NCBI RefSeq assembly: GCF_004328075.1
Contig: NZ_SJFN01000001.1
Span: forward strand, 99,700 to 163,699
Origin: Siculibacillus lacustris
GTDB taxonomy: Bacteria > Pseudomonadota > Alphaproteobacteria > Rhizobiales > Ancalomicrobiaceae
Direction of reading: 5' to 3'
DNA: 64,000 nucleotides
The position numbers and the translations under genes are program-made. The notes beneath the pieces were generated by a model, which had not been told where the DNA came from, ran no database searches, and was given only the letters and a program-made list of their open reading frames with translations. Below are positions 19,395 through 27,850 of the stretch, piece by piece (the stretch's first letter is position 1; the number at the start of each line of letters is the position of its first letter).

Positions 19395-20041
19395 CCATTG
19401 CCCTGATCGACTACGGTGCCGGCAATCTGCGCTCGGCCGAGAAGGGCCTGGAGCGCGTCGCCCGCGAGGCCGGGCGCGGCCAGACGGTGACGCTGACCCG
19501 CGACCCCGACGTGGTGCGCCGCGCCGACCGTGTGGTACTGCCCGGCGACGGCGCCTTCCCGTTCTGTCGCCGCGGCGTCGCGGCGATCGAAGGCATGGAA
19601 GAGGCGCTCGACGAATTCGTCACTCAGCGCGGCCGGCCGTTCCTCGGCATCTGCGTCGGCATGCAACTGCTCGCCACCCGCGGCCTCGAACACGAGCCGA
19701 CCGACGGCTTCGGCTGGATCGACGGCGAAGTGCGGGCGCTGCAGCCGTCCGATCCGCATCTGAAAGTGCCGCACATGGGCTGGAACACCATGGAGCTGGT
19801 CAATCCCCATCCGGTGCTCGCCGGGATCCCGCTCGGGGCGACGGGGCTCCACGCTTATTTCCTGCATTCCTTCGCCTTCTTCCCCGAGCGGCGGGCCGAC
19901 ATGGTGGCGGTCGCCGAGCACGGCGGCGAGGTGACGGCGATCGTCGCCCGCGACAACGTCGTCGGCACCCAGTTCCATCCGGAGAAGAGCCAGACACTGG
20001 GTCTGGCGCTGCTCGCCAACTTCCTCGCCTGGGCGCCCTGA
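19391..20041 (+). CDS. hisH: Imidazole glycerol phosphate synthase, glutamine amidotransferase subunit
   Basis: Releases ammonia from glutamine for HisF, 216 residues. The class I amidotransferase triad is visible: Cys88 ([10 protein letters not shown]), His196 and Glu198 (GTQFHPEKS). The oxyanion strand is PGDGAFPF. Its partner HisF is encoded 11 kb away at 31.0 kb instead of next to it. hisA follows after 49 bases. Confidence 0.97.
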   Translation: MTIALIDYGAGNLRSAEKGLERVAREAGRGQTVTLTRDPDVVRRADRVVLPGDGAFPFCRRGVAAIEGMEEALDEFVTQRGRPFLGICVGMQLLATRGLEHEPTDGFGWIDGEVRALQPSDPHLKVPHMGWNTMELVNPHPVLAGIPLGATGLHAYFLHSFAFFPERRADMVAVAEHGGEVTAIVARDNVVGTQFHPEKSQTLGLALLANFLAWAP

Positions 20042-20090
20042 CCGCCCCTCCCCACCCCGCGCCGCACGCTCGGCCGACCACGGACCGCCG

Positions 20091-20858
20091 ATGATCCTCT
20101 TTCCCGCCATCGACCTGAAGGACGGACACTGCGTCCGCCTGAAGCTCGGCGCCATGGACTCCGCCACCGTCTACAACGACGACCCGGCCGCCCAGGCGAC
20201 GAGCTTCGCCGACCTCGGCTTCCCGTGGCTGCACGTGGTCGATCTCAACGGCGCCTTCGCCGGGCGCAGCGTCAACGGCGCGGCGGTCGAGGCGATCCTG
20301 GCGGCGGTCGGCGGGCGGATGCGGGTGCAGCTCGGCGGGGGCCTGCGCGATCTCGCCGGGATCGCGGCGTGGCTCGACCGCGGTGTCACCCGGGTGATCC
20401 TCGGTACGGTGGCGGTGCGCGACCCCGAGCTGGTGCGCGAGGCCTGCCGGCGCCATCCCGGCCGGATCGTCGTCGGCATCGACGCCCGCGGCGGCCGCGT
20501 CGCGGTCGAGGGCTGGGCGGAAGGGTCCGAATTGTCGGCGATCGATCTCGCCCGCAAGTTCGAGGACGCCGGCGTGGCGGCGATCGTCTACACCGACATC
20601 GACCGCGACGGCATCCTCGAGGGGCTGAATTTGCCGGCGACGCTGGAACTCGCCCGCGCCGTGTCGATCCCCGTGATCGCCTCCGGGGGGCTCGCGGCGA
20701 TGGCCGACGTCGAGGCGATGCTCGCGCCCGACGCGGCGATCCTGGAAGGCGCGATCACCGGCCGGGCGCTCTACGACGGCCGCCTCGATCCCCGCGCCGC
20801 CCTGGCGCGGATCGCCGCGGCGCGAGGCCCCGCCGCCCGGTCGACGCCGGACGCTTGA
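20091..20858 (+). CDS. hisA: ProFAR isomerase (phosphoribosylformimino-AICAR-phosphate isomerase)
   Basis: Fourth step of histidine synthesis, an Amadori rearrangement in a TIM barrel. It is 255 residues. The catalytic Asp8 is in FPAIDLKDG; the second catalytic Asp is in [10 protein letters not shown]. Phosphate-binding segments are LGGGLRD and ASGGLAAM. In most related genomes hisF follows directly; here the next gene is a small heat-shock protein and hisF is about 10 kb away. Confidence 0.97.
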   Translation: MILFPAIDLKDGHCVRLKLGAMDSATVYNDDPAAQATSFADLGFPWLHVVDLNGAFAGRSVNGAAVEAILAAVGGRMRVQLGGGLRDLAGIAAWLDRGVTRVILGTVAVRDPELVREACRRHPGRIVVGIDARGGRVAVEGWAEGSELSAIDLARKFEDAGVAAIVYTDIDRDGILEGLNLPATLELARAVSIPVIASGGLAAMADVEAMLAPDAAILEGAITGRALYDGRLDPRAALARIAAARGPAARSTPDA

Positions 20859-20970
20859 ACCGACGCCGGGATCTCCCCATATCGGCAGAGACGGCAACGC
20901 CGTCCGGCCGCAGCCGCCGATTCGTCGGGGCTGCGGACGATCAGGGTCGCTTCCGCGAAAGGGCCTGACC

Positions 20971-21402
20971 ATGTCGCGATTCCCGGGCTTCTCGAGCCCG
21001 TTTCTGCTCGGCTTCGACGAAATCGAACGCGTTCTCGACCGCGTCTCCAAGGCCGCCAACGACGGCTATCCGCCCTACAACATCGAGCGGGTGGACGCCG
21101 ACGGCGGCAGCCGCGAAGTGCTGCGCATCACCCTGGCGGTGGCCGGCTTCACCCGCGCCCAGCTCGACGTGACCATCGAGGACAGCCAATTGGTGATCCG
21201 CGGGCGCCAGACCGACGACGATCGCGGCCGCCAATATCTCCATCGCGGCATCGCGGCGCGCCAGTTCCAGCGGGTCTTCGTCCTCGCCGAGGGCATCGAG
21301 GTGATCGGTGCCGAACTCAAGGACGGCCTTCTCGCCATCGATCTCGCCCGGCCGGAACCGGAACGGGTGATCCGACGTATCGAGATAGCCGACGGCGAAT
21401 GA
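20971..21402 (+). CDS. Hsp20/alpha-crystallin family small heat-shock protein
   Basis: A 143-residue IbpA-like chaperone. It has a short N-terminal arm (FLLGFDEIERVLDR), the alpha-crystallin domain from about residue 35 to 130 (PPYNIERV, VAGFTRAQLDVTIED, LAEGIEVIGAELKDGLL) and a short C-terminal tail. It should hold aggregating proteins as oligomers. It stands 112 bases behind hisA and directly before DUF1150, a rhizobial pairing. No ROSE-type thermometer was recognised in the leader. Confidence 0.9.
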   Translation: MSRFPGFSSPFLLGFDEIERVLDRVSKAANDGYPPYNIERVDADGGSREVLRITLAVAGFTRAQLDVTIEDSQLVIRGRQTDDDRGRQYLHRGIAARQFQRVFVLAEGIEVIGAELKDGLLAIDLARPEPERVIRRIEIADGE

Positions 21403-21475
21403 CCGCCGCCCCGTCCCGTCCCCGAAACGACCCGCTCTCCCTCATCGGACGCGGTCAGACCCGGAGATCGCCGCC

Positions 21476-21730
21476 ATGAACCGCTCGACCCATCCGCCAC
21501 TGCCGATCGAAGACTTCGCCCAACTCGGTGAAGGCGCCATCGCCTATGTCCGCGAATTCCGCTCCGAAGAGATCGGCCGCCTCTATCCCGGCGCGCCGCC
21601 GCTGCCGGCCGGCCTGCGGCTGTGGGCGCTGATCGGCGCCGGCGGCACGCCGATCCTGATCTCCGACGATCGCGACGCCATCCTCGACGGCGCCCGCGAA
21701 CAGGAACTGACCCCGGTGATGCGGCACTGA
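21476..21730 (+). CDS. DUF1150 family protein
   Basis: An 84-residue protein matching DUF1150, which is conserved next to Hsp20 in alphaproteobacteria. The body is EDFAQLGEGAIAYVRE, then a loop, then LWALIGAGGTPILISDDRD, ending in the usual ELTPVMRH-like tail. It has no membrane segment. Function is unknown. It is convergent with ptsN. Confidence 0.85.
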   Translation: MNRSTHPPLPIEDFAQLGEGAIAYVREFRSEEIGRLYPGAPPLPAGLRLWALIGAGGTPILISDDRDAILDGAREQELTPVMRH

Positions 21731-21772
21731 GGGGTCCCTCGGCGTCGAAGGGCATGGGGGGGCGACCGCGCT

Positions 21773-21794
21773 CAGGCGACGTCATCGTCGCCTG
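21773..21794. terminator. Stem-loop between convergent DUF1150 and ptsN
   Basis: CAGGCGAC-GTCATC-GTCGCCTG is a perfect eight-base stem with a six-base loop, placed 42 bases after the DUF1150 stop and 62 bases after the ptsN stop on the other strand. It lacks a T-run, so it may act as a mild or RNA-stabilising terminator. Confidence 0.4.
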
Positions 21795-21859
21795 CGGCAC
21801 TCAGCAAGCGTGATCGTGCCTGCGGCACTAAGCAAGCGTGATCGTGCCTGCGGCACTCA
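21790..21859. repeat. 28-bp tandem repeat, 2.5 copies, at the 3' end of ptsN
   Basis: A 28-base unit starting GCCTGCGGCACT runs from 21790 to 21817 and again from 21818 to 21845 with one base changed. A third partial copy (21846-21859) ends in the last base pairs of the ptsN reading frame. Each copy carries a TCA or TTA triplet that reads as a stop for the ptsN strand. It looks like a local duplication of the gene's end, not a mobile element. Confidence 0.75.
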
Positions 21860-22324
21860 GGCGGCGTCGGACGAGTTCTCGGCGTGGGCGAGCAGCGCCC
21901 AGAGGGCGGCCGGATCGGACGTGGCGCGCAGTTTGGCGGTCAGGCGGACGTCCTGGAGGGCGCGCGCGATCATCGCCAGCGCCTTGAGGTGGTCGGCGCC
22001 GTAGCCGATCGGCGTCAACAGCACGAAGATCAGATCGACCGTCTGGTCGTCGGTCGCCCCGAAGTCGATCGGCCGCTCCATGCGGGCGAAGACGCCGATC
22101 ATCTGCGTCAGCCCCGGCACCTCGGCGTGGGGGATGGCGATGCCGTGGCCGACGCCGGTGGTGCCGAGGCGTTCGCGCTGGACCAGGGCGTCGAAGATCG
22201 CCCGATCGGAGAGGCCGGTGACCGACCCGGCCCGCGCCGCGAGTTCCAACAAGACCTGCTTCTTCGAATTGGCCCGCAGCGAGGGAACGATCGCCTCGAG
22301 CGGGAAGAAATCTCCGAGTTCCAT
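21857..22324 (-). CDS. ptsN: Nitrogen PTS enzyme IIA (PtsN)
   Basis: A 155-residue EIIA-Ntr protein with the phosphorylated His66 in GHGIAIPHAEV. It receives phosphate through EI-Ntr and NPr and regulates by protein contact (potassium transport, stress responses) instead of sugar uptake. It starts at ATG 22324 (MELGDFFPLEAIVP). It sits in the conserved rpoN-hpf-ptsN order. The region just past its stop is a short tandem duplication. Confidence 0.95.
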   Translation of the reverse strand: MELGDFFPLEAIVPSLRANSKKQVLLELAARAGSVTGLSDRAIFDALVQRERLGTTGVGHGIAIPHAEVPGLTQMIGVFARMERPIDFGATDDQTVDLIFVLLTPIGYGADHLKALAMIARALQDVRLTAKLRATSDPAALWALLAHAENSSDAA

Positions 22325-22394
22325 GAAATGGCCGATCCGATGGGGCGAACGGAGCCCGGCGGAGCCGGGGCTCCGCCGGGTCGAAGTGTGCGCG

Positions 22395-22976
22395 TCAGGC
22401 ACCCGGCAAGGTCGGGTCGACCCAGCCGATGTTGCCGTCGCGGCGACGATAGACGACGTTGAGGCCGCCGTGCTTGGCGTTGCGGAAGAGGACGAACTCC
22501 GAGCCGGAGAGATCGAGCTCCTGCACCGCGGCACCGACCGAGAGGGACTTCAACGGCGTGGTCGATTCGGCGATCACCACCGGGTTGAAGTCGAGCGGCA
22601 CCTCCTCGTCGTCGTCGGGCACCTCGAGCACCCTGACGGTGCCCTCCCAGGTGTCGTCGACGCGGGGTTCCGCCGCGACCGCGGCGTGCTCGCGCAGCCG
22701 CCGCTTGTAACGACGCAACTGCTTCTCGATGCGGTCGATCGCCTGCTCGACGCTCTGATAGGGATCCATCGCCGTACCGACCGCCTGGACGGTGATGCCG
22801 CTGCCCAGATGCAGAGCGCATTCGGTCCGGAACCCGCTGCCTTCCTTCTCGACGGTGGCGTGGCCCTTGAAGGAGCCCGCATAGAGCTTGGCCAGCGTTT
22901 CAGCGACGCGGGACTGCGCATGGGTGCGCAGGCTCTCGCCAATGTCGACATTCTTGCCGGAAACCCTGAGGGTCAT
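22395..22976 (-). CDS. hpf: Long-form ribosome hibernation promoting factor
   Basis: A 193-residue ribosome dimerisation factor. The N-terminal YfiA/HPF domain (MTLRVSGKNVDIGESLR to about residue 100) binds the 30S decoding region. The C-terminal domain (about 135-193, ending in FVLFRNAKHGGLNVVYRRRDGNIGWVD) is the dimerising module that makes 100S ribosomes. A Glu/Asp-rich linker joins them. It lies between rpoN and ptsN, as in most proteobacteria. Confidence 0.95.
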   Translation of the reverse strand: MTLRVSGKNVDIGESLRTHAQSRVAETLAKLYAGSFKGHATVEKEGSGFRTECALHLGSGITVQAVGTAMDPYQSVEQAIDRIEKQLRRYKRRLREHAAVAAEPRVDDTWEGTVRVLEVPDDDEEVPLDFNPVVIAESTTPLKSLSVGAAVQELDLSGSEFVLFRNAKHGGLNVVYRRRDGNIGWVDPTLPGA

Positions 22977-23171
22977 GGATGTTCGACCTCCCGGTCGGTC
23001 GCCGTCTCCGGGAGGAGGCGGCGGCGCCTTGGCTCATTGGTCCGCTCCCGGGATCTCGGGCCGGAGCCGGACCAGGTCCGGACGGCGTCGAGGCGGGGCG
23101 GCTCGCGGGACGGTCCGCGGCGACCTTCGGCGGGTCTCTGGGCGAGAGCGCCGGGGCGGCCGCCGACCGCT

Positions 23172-24761
23172 TCACACCAGTGCCTGCTTCTCGCGGCGGC
23201 GCTGGACGGAAGAGGGTATGTTCATCGCCTCACGGTACTTTGCGACCGTTCGGCGGGCGATGTCTATGCCGGCCTCGCGCAGCATCTTCACGATCGTGTC
23301 GTCCGACAGGACGTCGTCGGCGGGCTCGCGTTCGATCATCTCACGGATCCGGTGGCGCACCGATTCCGACGAATGGGCCTCGCCGCCCTCCGACGAGGCG
23401 ATCGACGAGGTGAAGAAGTATTTCAATTCGAAGATGCCGCGGGTGGTCGCCATGTACTTGTTGGAGGTGACGCGGCTGACCGTCGATTCGTGCATTCCGA
23501 CCGCGTCGGCGATCATCCTGAGGTTGAGCGGCTTCAGGTGCTGAATGCCGTGGGTCAGGAAGGCGTCCTGTTGACGGACGATCTCGGTCGCCACCTTGAG
23601 GATCGTCTTGGCGCGTTGATCGAGACTCTTGACCAGCCAATTGGCGGTCTGCATGCACTCGGAGAGATAGAGCTTGTCCTTGTCGCCCTTGGCGTTCTTG
23701 GCGACCCGGGCGAAATAGGTCTGGTTGACCAGCACCTTGGGCAGGGTCTCGCTGTTCAGCTCGACCAGCCAGCCGCCGTCGGGGCCGGGGCGGACCACCA
23801 CGTCGGGGACCACCGGCTGCACCAGTGTGGTGCCGAAGGCGTTGCCGGGCTTGGGGTTCAGCGCCCGGATCTCGGCGATCATGTCGGCGAGATCCTCGTC
23901 GTCGACCCGGGTCAGGCGGCGCAGGGCGGCGAAGTCGCGCTTGGCGAGCAGCGCCAGATTGTCGACCAGCGCCCGCATCGCCGGATCGAAGCGGTCGCGC
24001 TCCTCGAGCTGCAGACGCAGGCATTCGGCGAGGTCGCGGGCGCAGACCCCGGGCGGATCGAAGCCCTGGAGCAGAGCCAGCACCGCCTCGACCATCTCGA
24101 GCGGCGCGCCGAGCTTCTCGGCGACGCTCGCGGTGTCGGTGCGCAGGTAGCCGGCCTCGTCGACGGCGTCGATCAGGTAGCGGCCGATCAGCCGGCGCAT
24201 CGGGTCGGTCACCGCCAGCGCCAACTGTTCGGCGAGATGATCGGCGAGCGAGATCTCCGCGGCGACGTAGGATTCGAGATTGTAGTCCTCGTCGCCGCCG
24301 GAGCCGCCGCGGTTGGAGGTCTGCGACCAGGTCTCGCCGACCAGCCGGGTCGGGTCCATCGGCTCGGGGGCGCCGTCGTCCTGGAAGACGTTGGAGAAGT
24401 CGGCGTCGAGCCGGTCGCCGATCTCGGGCGAGGCGCTCTCGAAGGCGGTGTCGAGGCCGATCTCGGGGGCGTCGGGGGCGAAGTCGCCGGCGGCGTCGGG
24501 CTCGACGGTCAGGCCGCCGTCGAAATCGGAGGCGGGGCCGGGCGCCGCCTCGCGCTCGGCGGCGAGCGTCGCGCCGTCGACGGCGACCGGGCGATCCTCG
24601 CCCTCGTCGCGCTCCAACAGCGGGTTGCGTTCCAGTTCGGCTTCGACATAGGCGACGAGATCGAGATTGCCCAGTTGCAGCAGCTTGATGGCCTGCATCA
24701 GCTGCGGCGTCATCACCAAGGACTGGCTCTGTCTGAGTTCCAGCTTCGGGGACAGCGCCAT
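23172..24761 (-). CDS. rpoN: RNA polymerase sigma-54 factor
   Basis: Sigma factor for enhancer-dependent promoters (nitrogen, dicarboxylate and other genes), 529 residues. Region I is LRQSQSLVMTPQLMQAIKLLQ-like, followed by an acidic region II (residues about 50-150), the core-binding domain, an HTH around SVAEKLG/ESTVSRVT, and the RpoN box ARRTVAKYRE close to the C-terminus. A GTG 15 bases upstream (24776) is directly abutted by AGAGG; the ATG at 24761 gives the family MALSPKLELRQ start and is preferred. It lies downstream of lptB. Confidence 0.96.
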   Translation of the reverse strand: MALSPKLELRQSQSLVMTPQLMQAIKLLQLGNLDLVAYVEAELERNPLLERDEGEDRPVAVDGATLAAEREAAPGPASDFDGGLTVEPDAAGDFAPDAPEIGLDTAFESASPEIGDRLDADFSNVFQDDGAPEPMDPTRLVGETWSQTSNRGGSGGDEDYNLESYVAAEISLADHLAEQLALAVTDPMRRLIGRYLIDAVDEAGYLRTDTASVAEKLGAPLEMVEAVLALLQGFDPPGVCARDLAECLRLQLEERDRFDPAMRALVDNLALLAKRDFAALRRLTRVDDEDLADMIAEIRALNPKPGNAFGTTLVQPVVPDVVVRPGPDGGWLVELNSETLPKVLVNQTYFARVAKNAKGDKDKLYLSECMQTANWLVKSLDQRAKTILKVATEIVRQQDAFLTHGIQHLKPLNLRMIADAVGMHESTVSRVTSNKYMATTRGIFELKYFFTSSIASSEGGEAHSSESVRHRIREMIEREPADDVLSDDTIVKMLREAGIDIARRTVAKYREAMNIPSSVQRRREKQALV

Positions 24762-24896
24762 CTGTGTCTCGTCCACCTCTCGTTTGCCCGGGCCCCGACA
24801 TGGTCCGGATCTTGCCTCACGACGCCGAGTGTAAGCGCAGGCGCCGTCCGCGGCAAAGCGATTTTCTCCGCCCCGCCCGGGATGGGGAAAACCGGT

Positions 24897-25694
24897 TCAC
24901 AAGCTGAACTGTTCGCCCAGGTAGAGCCGCCGCACGTCGGGGTGCTCGACGATCTCGCGCGGATTGCCCTCGGTCAGCAGGTGGCCGCCGGCGATGATGA
25001 AGGCGCGGTCGATCAGGCCGAGGGTCTCGCGGACGTTGTGGTCGGTGATCAGCACGCCGATGCCGCGGCTGGTCAGGTGGCGCACCAGGGTCTGGATGTC
25101 GCCGACGGCGATCGGGTCGATGCCGGCGAAGGGCTCGTCGAGCAGCATGAACGACGGGCGCGAGGCCAGCGCCCGGGCGATCTCGCAGCGCCGCCGTTCG
25201 CCGCCGGACAGGGCGATCGCCGGCGACTTGCGCAGGTGACCGATGTGGAACTCGCCGAGCAGGTTCTCGAGGTCCTCGCGGCGGCGGGCGCGGTCGGGCT
25301 CGACCACCTCCAGCACCGCCGAGATGTTCTCCTCGACGGTCAGACCGCGGAAGATCGAGGCCTCCTGCGGCAGATAGCCGATGCCGAGGCGGGCGCGGCG
25401 GTACATCGGCAGCCGGGTGATGTCGTAGCCGTCGAGGCGGATCTCGCCGGCGTCGGGACGGATCAGGCCGGTGATCATGTAGAACACCGTGGTCTTGCCG
25501 GCACCGTTGGGGCCGAGCAGACCGACCGCCTCGCCGCGATGGACGTCGAGGCTGACGCTCTCGACCACCCGGCGCTTGCGATAGGCCTTGGCGACGGCGT
25601 GGACCACCAGCCCTTCCTCGGGCTGCGCGCCGGCGCCGGCATCGGACGGCGGCGCAAAGGCGGCAAGGCCGGGGAAGAGCGGAACGGCACTCAA
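24897..25694 (-). CDS. lptB: LPS export ABC transporter ATP-binding protein
   Basis: ATPase of the LptB2FGC complex that extracts lipopolysaccharide from the inner membrane, 265 residues. Walker A GPNGAGKTT, the LptB-specific YLPQEASIFRGLTV Q-loop region, signature LSGGERRRCEIARA, Walker B FMLLDEPFAGIDP and the switch His in ITDHNVRET are present. The N-terminal 28 residues are an extension beyond E. coli LptB. It follows lptA by 34 bases. Confidence 0.96.
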   Translation of the reverse strand: MSAVPLFPGLAAFAPPSDAGAGAQPEEGLVVHAVAKAYRKRRVVESVSLDVHRGEAVGLLGPNGAGKTTVFYMITGLIRPDAGEIRLDGYDITRLPMYRRARLGIGYLPQEASIFRGLTVEENISAVLEVVEPDRARRREDLENLLGEFHIGHLRKSPAIALSGGERRRCEIARALASRPSFMLLDEPFAGIDPIAVGDIQTLVRHLTSRGIGVLITDHNVRETLGLIDRAFIIAGGHLLTEGNPREIVEHPDVRRLYLGEQFSL

Positions 25695-25728
25695 GGGCGA
25701 ACTCCGGAAAACGGGGGCGCGGACCGGC

Positions 25729-26316
25729 TCAACGGGCCGGCGGGGCGGCGTCGGGGCTCTTGGGCTCGAGAATCATGATCACACGCGAGCCTTCGAGGGT
25801 GTACTGGCCGGTCTTCAGATTGATCTTCAGGTGCTCGCCCTTGGCGACGCTCTTGCCCTGGGTCAGGACGACGTTGGTGTCGATCTGGGCGGTCTGCTTC
25901 TGCATGTCGAACCACCCGGTCTCGCCGGTGACGGTCTGATCCTTCTGGGTGATCAGCACCCGGCCCTCGGCTTCGAAGCGGCGGATCTGCTGGCTGCCGC
26001 CACCGGCGCTGGCCTGGGCCAGACCCTCGGCGGCCTTGCCCTCGTAGAACACCCGCAGGCGCTGGGTCTTCAGCACCGTGTCCTTCTGGCGGACGTTGAC
26101 GTTGCCGGTGAACACCGCGGTGCGGTCCTTGTCCTGGACCTCGAGGCCGTTGGCTTCGATCTGGATCGGCTCCTTGGTGTTGGAGCCGAAGCCTTTGAAC
26201 GCGTCGGACATGCCGGATTCGCCGGCGGCGAAGGCCGGGGCGGCGGCGCCGGCCAGCACGGCGGCGAGCAGGATGCGGCGCAGGATCGGGGACGAGGGCA
26301 TCGCGGCGTCTCTCAT
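25729..26316 (-). CDS. lptA: LPS transport periplasmic bridge protein LptA
   Basis: A 195-residue periplasmic OstA-fold protein that links LptC to LptD. It has a cleavable signal peptide (about MPSSPILRRILLAAVLAGAA to AFAA) and beta-jellyroll repeats (IQIEANGLEVQDKDRTAVF, NVNVRQKDTVL, LKINLKTGQY). The ATG at 26316 overlaps the lptC stop as ATGA and suggests coupling; a second ATG at 26301 would give a shorter signal peptide. Confidence 0.93.
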   Translation of the reverse strand: MRDAAMPSSPILRRILLAAVLAGAAAPAFAAGESGMSDAFKGFGSNTKEPIQIEANGLEVQDKDRTAVFTGNVNVRQKDTVLKTQRLRVFYEGKAAEGLAQASAGGGSQQIRRFEAEGRVLITQKDQTVTGETGWFDMQKQTAQIDTNVVLTQGKSVAKGEHLKINLKTGQYTLEGSRVIMILEPKSPDAAPPAR

Positions 26317-27035
26317 CGCGGCGCGGGCGCGGGCGGGCCGGGAGGCGCCTCCGCGTCGGCCTGGGGTTGCACGGTCATTCGGACGTTGCCGGTGAACACG
26401 AGGTGGCGCCCCTCTTCGGAGGCCTGGAGGGCGTCGGAGTCGATCTGGGCGGCGCGTCCGGTGATGCGCACGTCGCGCTCGGCGTCGATCTTGCCGCTGA
26501 CCAGGTCGACATGGGCCACCGCCGTGGTCGCCCGCCAACCGGCGGAGGTGACGACCGTGACGTCGCCGTCGAGATCGAGGGTCTCGCGCGTGCCGTCGTA
26601 GCGGCCGGCGGTCGATTCGATCTTGGCCCAGGTACCGTCGGCCATCTCGAGGTGGCCGTCGACCCCCTCGAGGGCGATCACCTTGGGATTGCGCACGTCC
26701 TGGAAGGCCTTCGCGGCGGTCACGTCGTAGCGACGATCGCCGGCGCGGCCGGTCAGACGCGGCTCGACCATGGTCAGGCCGTCCTTGGAGAACAGCACCT
26801 GGCGGACGCCGAGGCCGGCCATCAGATGGGACCGCACCCAGGTCACGCCGGCGATGGCCACCACCACCGCCACGCCGATCACCGGGATCGCCACCTTGAG
26901 GCGGCGGACGCGGCGGCTGTGGCGGTCGGCGGCGGAGCGCAGGGCGTCGCGATCGGGCGCCGGCGGCGGCACGCGCGGCGGCACGGCGCCGGAGCCGCCC
27001 ACCGCTCGTCCTCCGATCTCACCCGTCTCGGCCAT
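26313..27035 (-). CDS. lptC: LPS export inner-membrane protein LptC
   Basis: A 240-residue bitopic protein: a proline-rich cytoplasmic arm, one transmembrane helix (about residues 48-68, VAIPVIGVAVVVAIAGVTW) and a periplasmic OstA-like jellyroll. It hands LPS from LptB2FG to LptA. The ATG at 27035 follows GAGGGG; an in-frame ATG lies 18 bases upstream. The order rnd-lptC-lptA-lptB-rpoN is characteristic of Hyphomicrobiales. Confidence 0.9.
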   Translation of the reverse strand: MAETGEIGGRAVGGSGAVPPRVPPPAPDRDALRSAADRHSRRVRRLKVAIPVIGVAVVVAIAGVTWVRSHLMAGLGVRQVLFSKDGLTMVEPRLTGRAGDRRYDVTAAKAFQDVRNPKVIALEGVDGHLEMADGTWAKIESTAGRYDGTRETLDLDGDVTVVTSAGWRATTAVAHVDLVSGKIDAERDVRITGRAAQIDSDALQASEEGRHLVFTGNVRMTVQPQADAEAPPGPPAPAPR

Positions 27036-27080
27036 GATCCCCTCGCGCCGCATCCTCGGCTCCTCGTCCCGGTTCCCCGC

Positions 27081-27695
27081 TCAGGAATGGTCGAGGACGT
27101 CGCTCTCGGTCCAGCCCATCAGATCGAGGCGGGCGCGGGTCGGCAGATAGCGGAAACAGGCTTCGGCGATGTCGCGCCGGTTCTCGCGGTCGAGCAGGAC
27201 GTCGAGCCTGGCGACCAGAGCGTGGAGGTGGAGGACGTCGGAGGCGGCATAGGTCAGCTGCGCTTCGCTGAGCTCGGCAGCGCCCCAATCGGAGGTCTGC
27301 TGCTGCTTCGACAGATCGACGCCGAGGAGCTCGCGGCAGAGGTCCTTGAGGCCGTGGCGATCGGTCGAGGTGCGCACCAGCTTGGAGGCGACCTTGGTGC
27401 AGAACACCGGCTGCGGCATCACCCCGAAGGCGTTGTAGAGCGCGGCGAGATCGAAGCGGGCGTAGTGGAAGATCTTGACCACCCCGGGATCGGCGAGCAG
27501 GCGCTGCAGATTGGGCGCCTCGGTCTGACCCTTGTCGATCTGCACCACGTCGACGGTGCCGTCGCCCGGCGACAGCTGGACGACGCAGAGCCGGTCGCGA
27601 TGGGGCAGGAGACCCATGGTCTCGGTGTCGATGGCGACGCTGGCGCCGTAGTTGGAGAGATCGGGCAGGTCGCGGCGGTGATGGCGGATGGTCAT
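27081..27695 (-). CDS. rnd: Ribonuclease D, short form
   Basis: A 204-residue 3'-5' exoribonuclease with only the DEDDy nuclease domain: AIDTETMGL (Exo I), FHYARFDLAAL (Exo II) and LTYAASDVLHLHAL (Exo III). The HRDC domains of E. coli RNase D are absent, the usual case for the alphaproteobacterial short form. The role is tRNA and small RNA 3' trimming. The ATG at 27695 is preferred over an upstream in-frame start. lptC follows after about 45 bases. Confidence 0.9.
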   Translation of the reverse strand: MTIRHHRRDLPDLSNYGASVAIDTETMGLLPHRDRLCVVQLSPGDGTVDVVQIDKGQTEAPNLQRLLADPGVVKIFHYARFDLAALYNAFGVMPQPVFCTKVASKLVRTSTDRHGLKDLCRELLGVDLSKQQQTSDWGAAELSEAQLTYAASDVLHLHALVARLDVLLDRENRRDIAEACFRYLPTRARLDLMGWTESDVLDHS

Positions 27696-27850
27696 GACGG
27701 ACTTTCGGCGCGGGTTCGGCGGACGCCGCGCCTCGTGTCCGAGCCGCGACGGTCTTCGCATCGTCGCGCCGGTTTACCACGACCGCCGCGCCGAAACGAT
27801 CCCCCCCGCCCGAGCTCCGCGCGGGGCGCAGAGCGGCCGGATTTCCCCGG

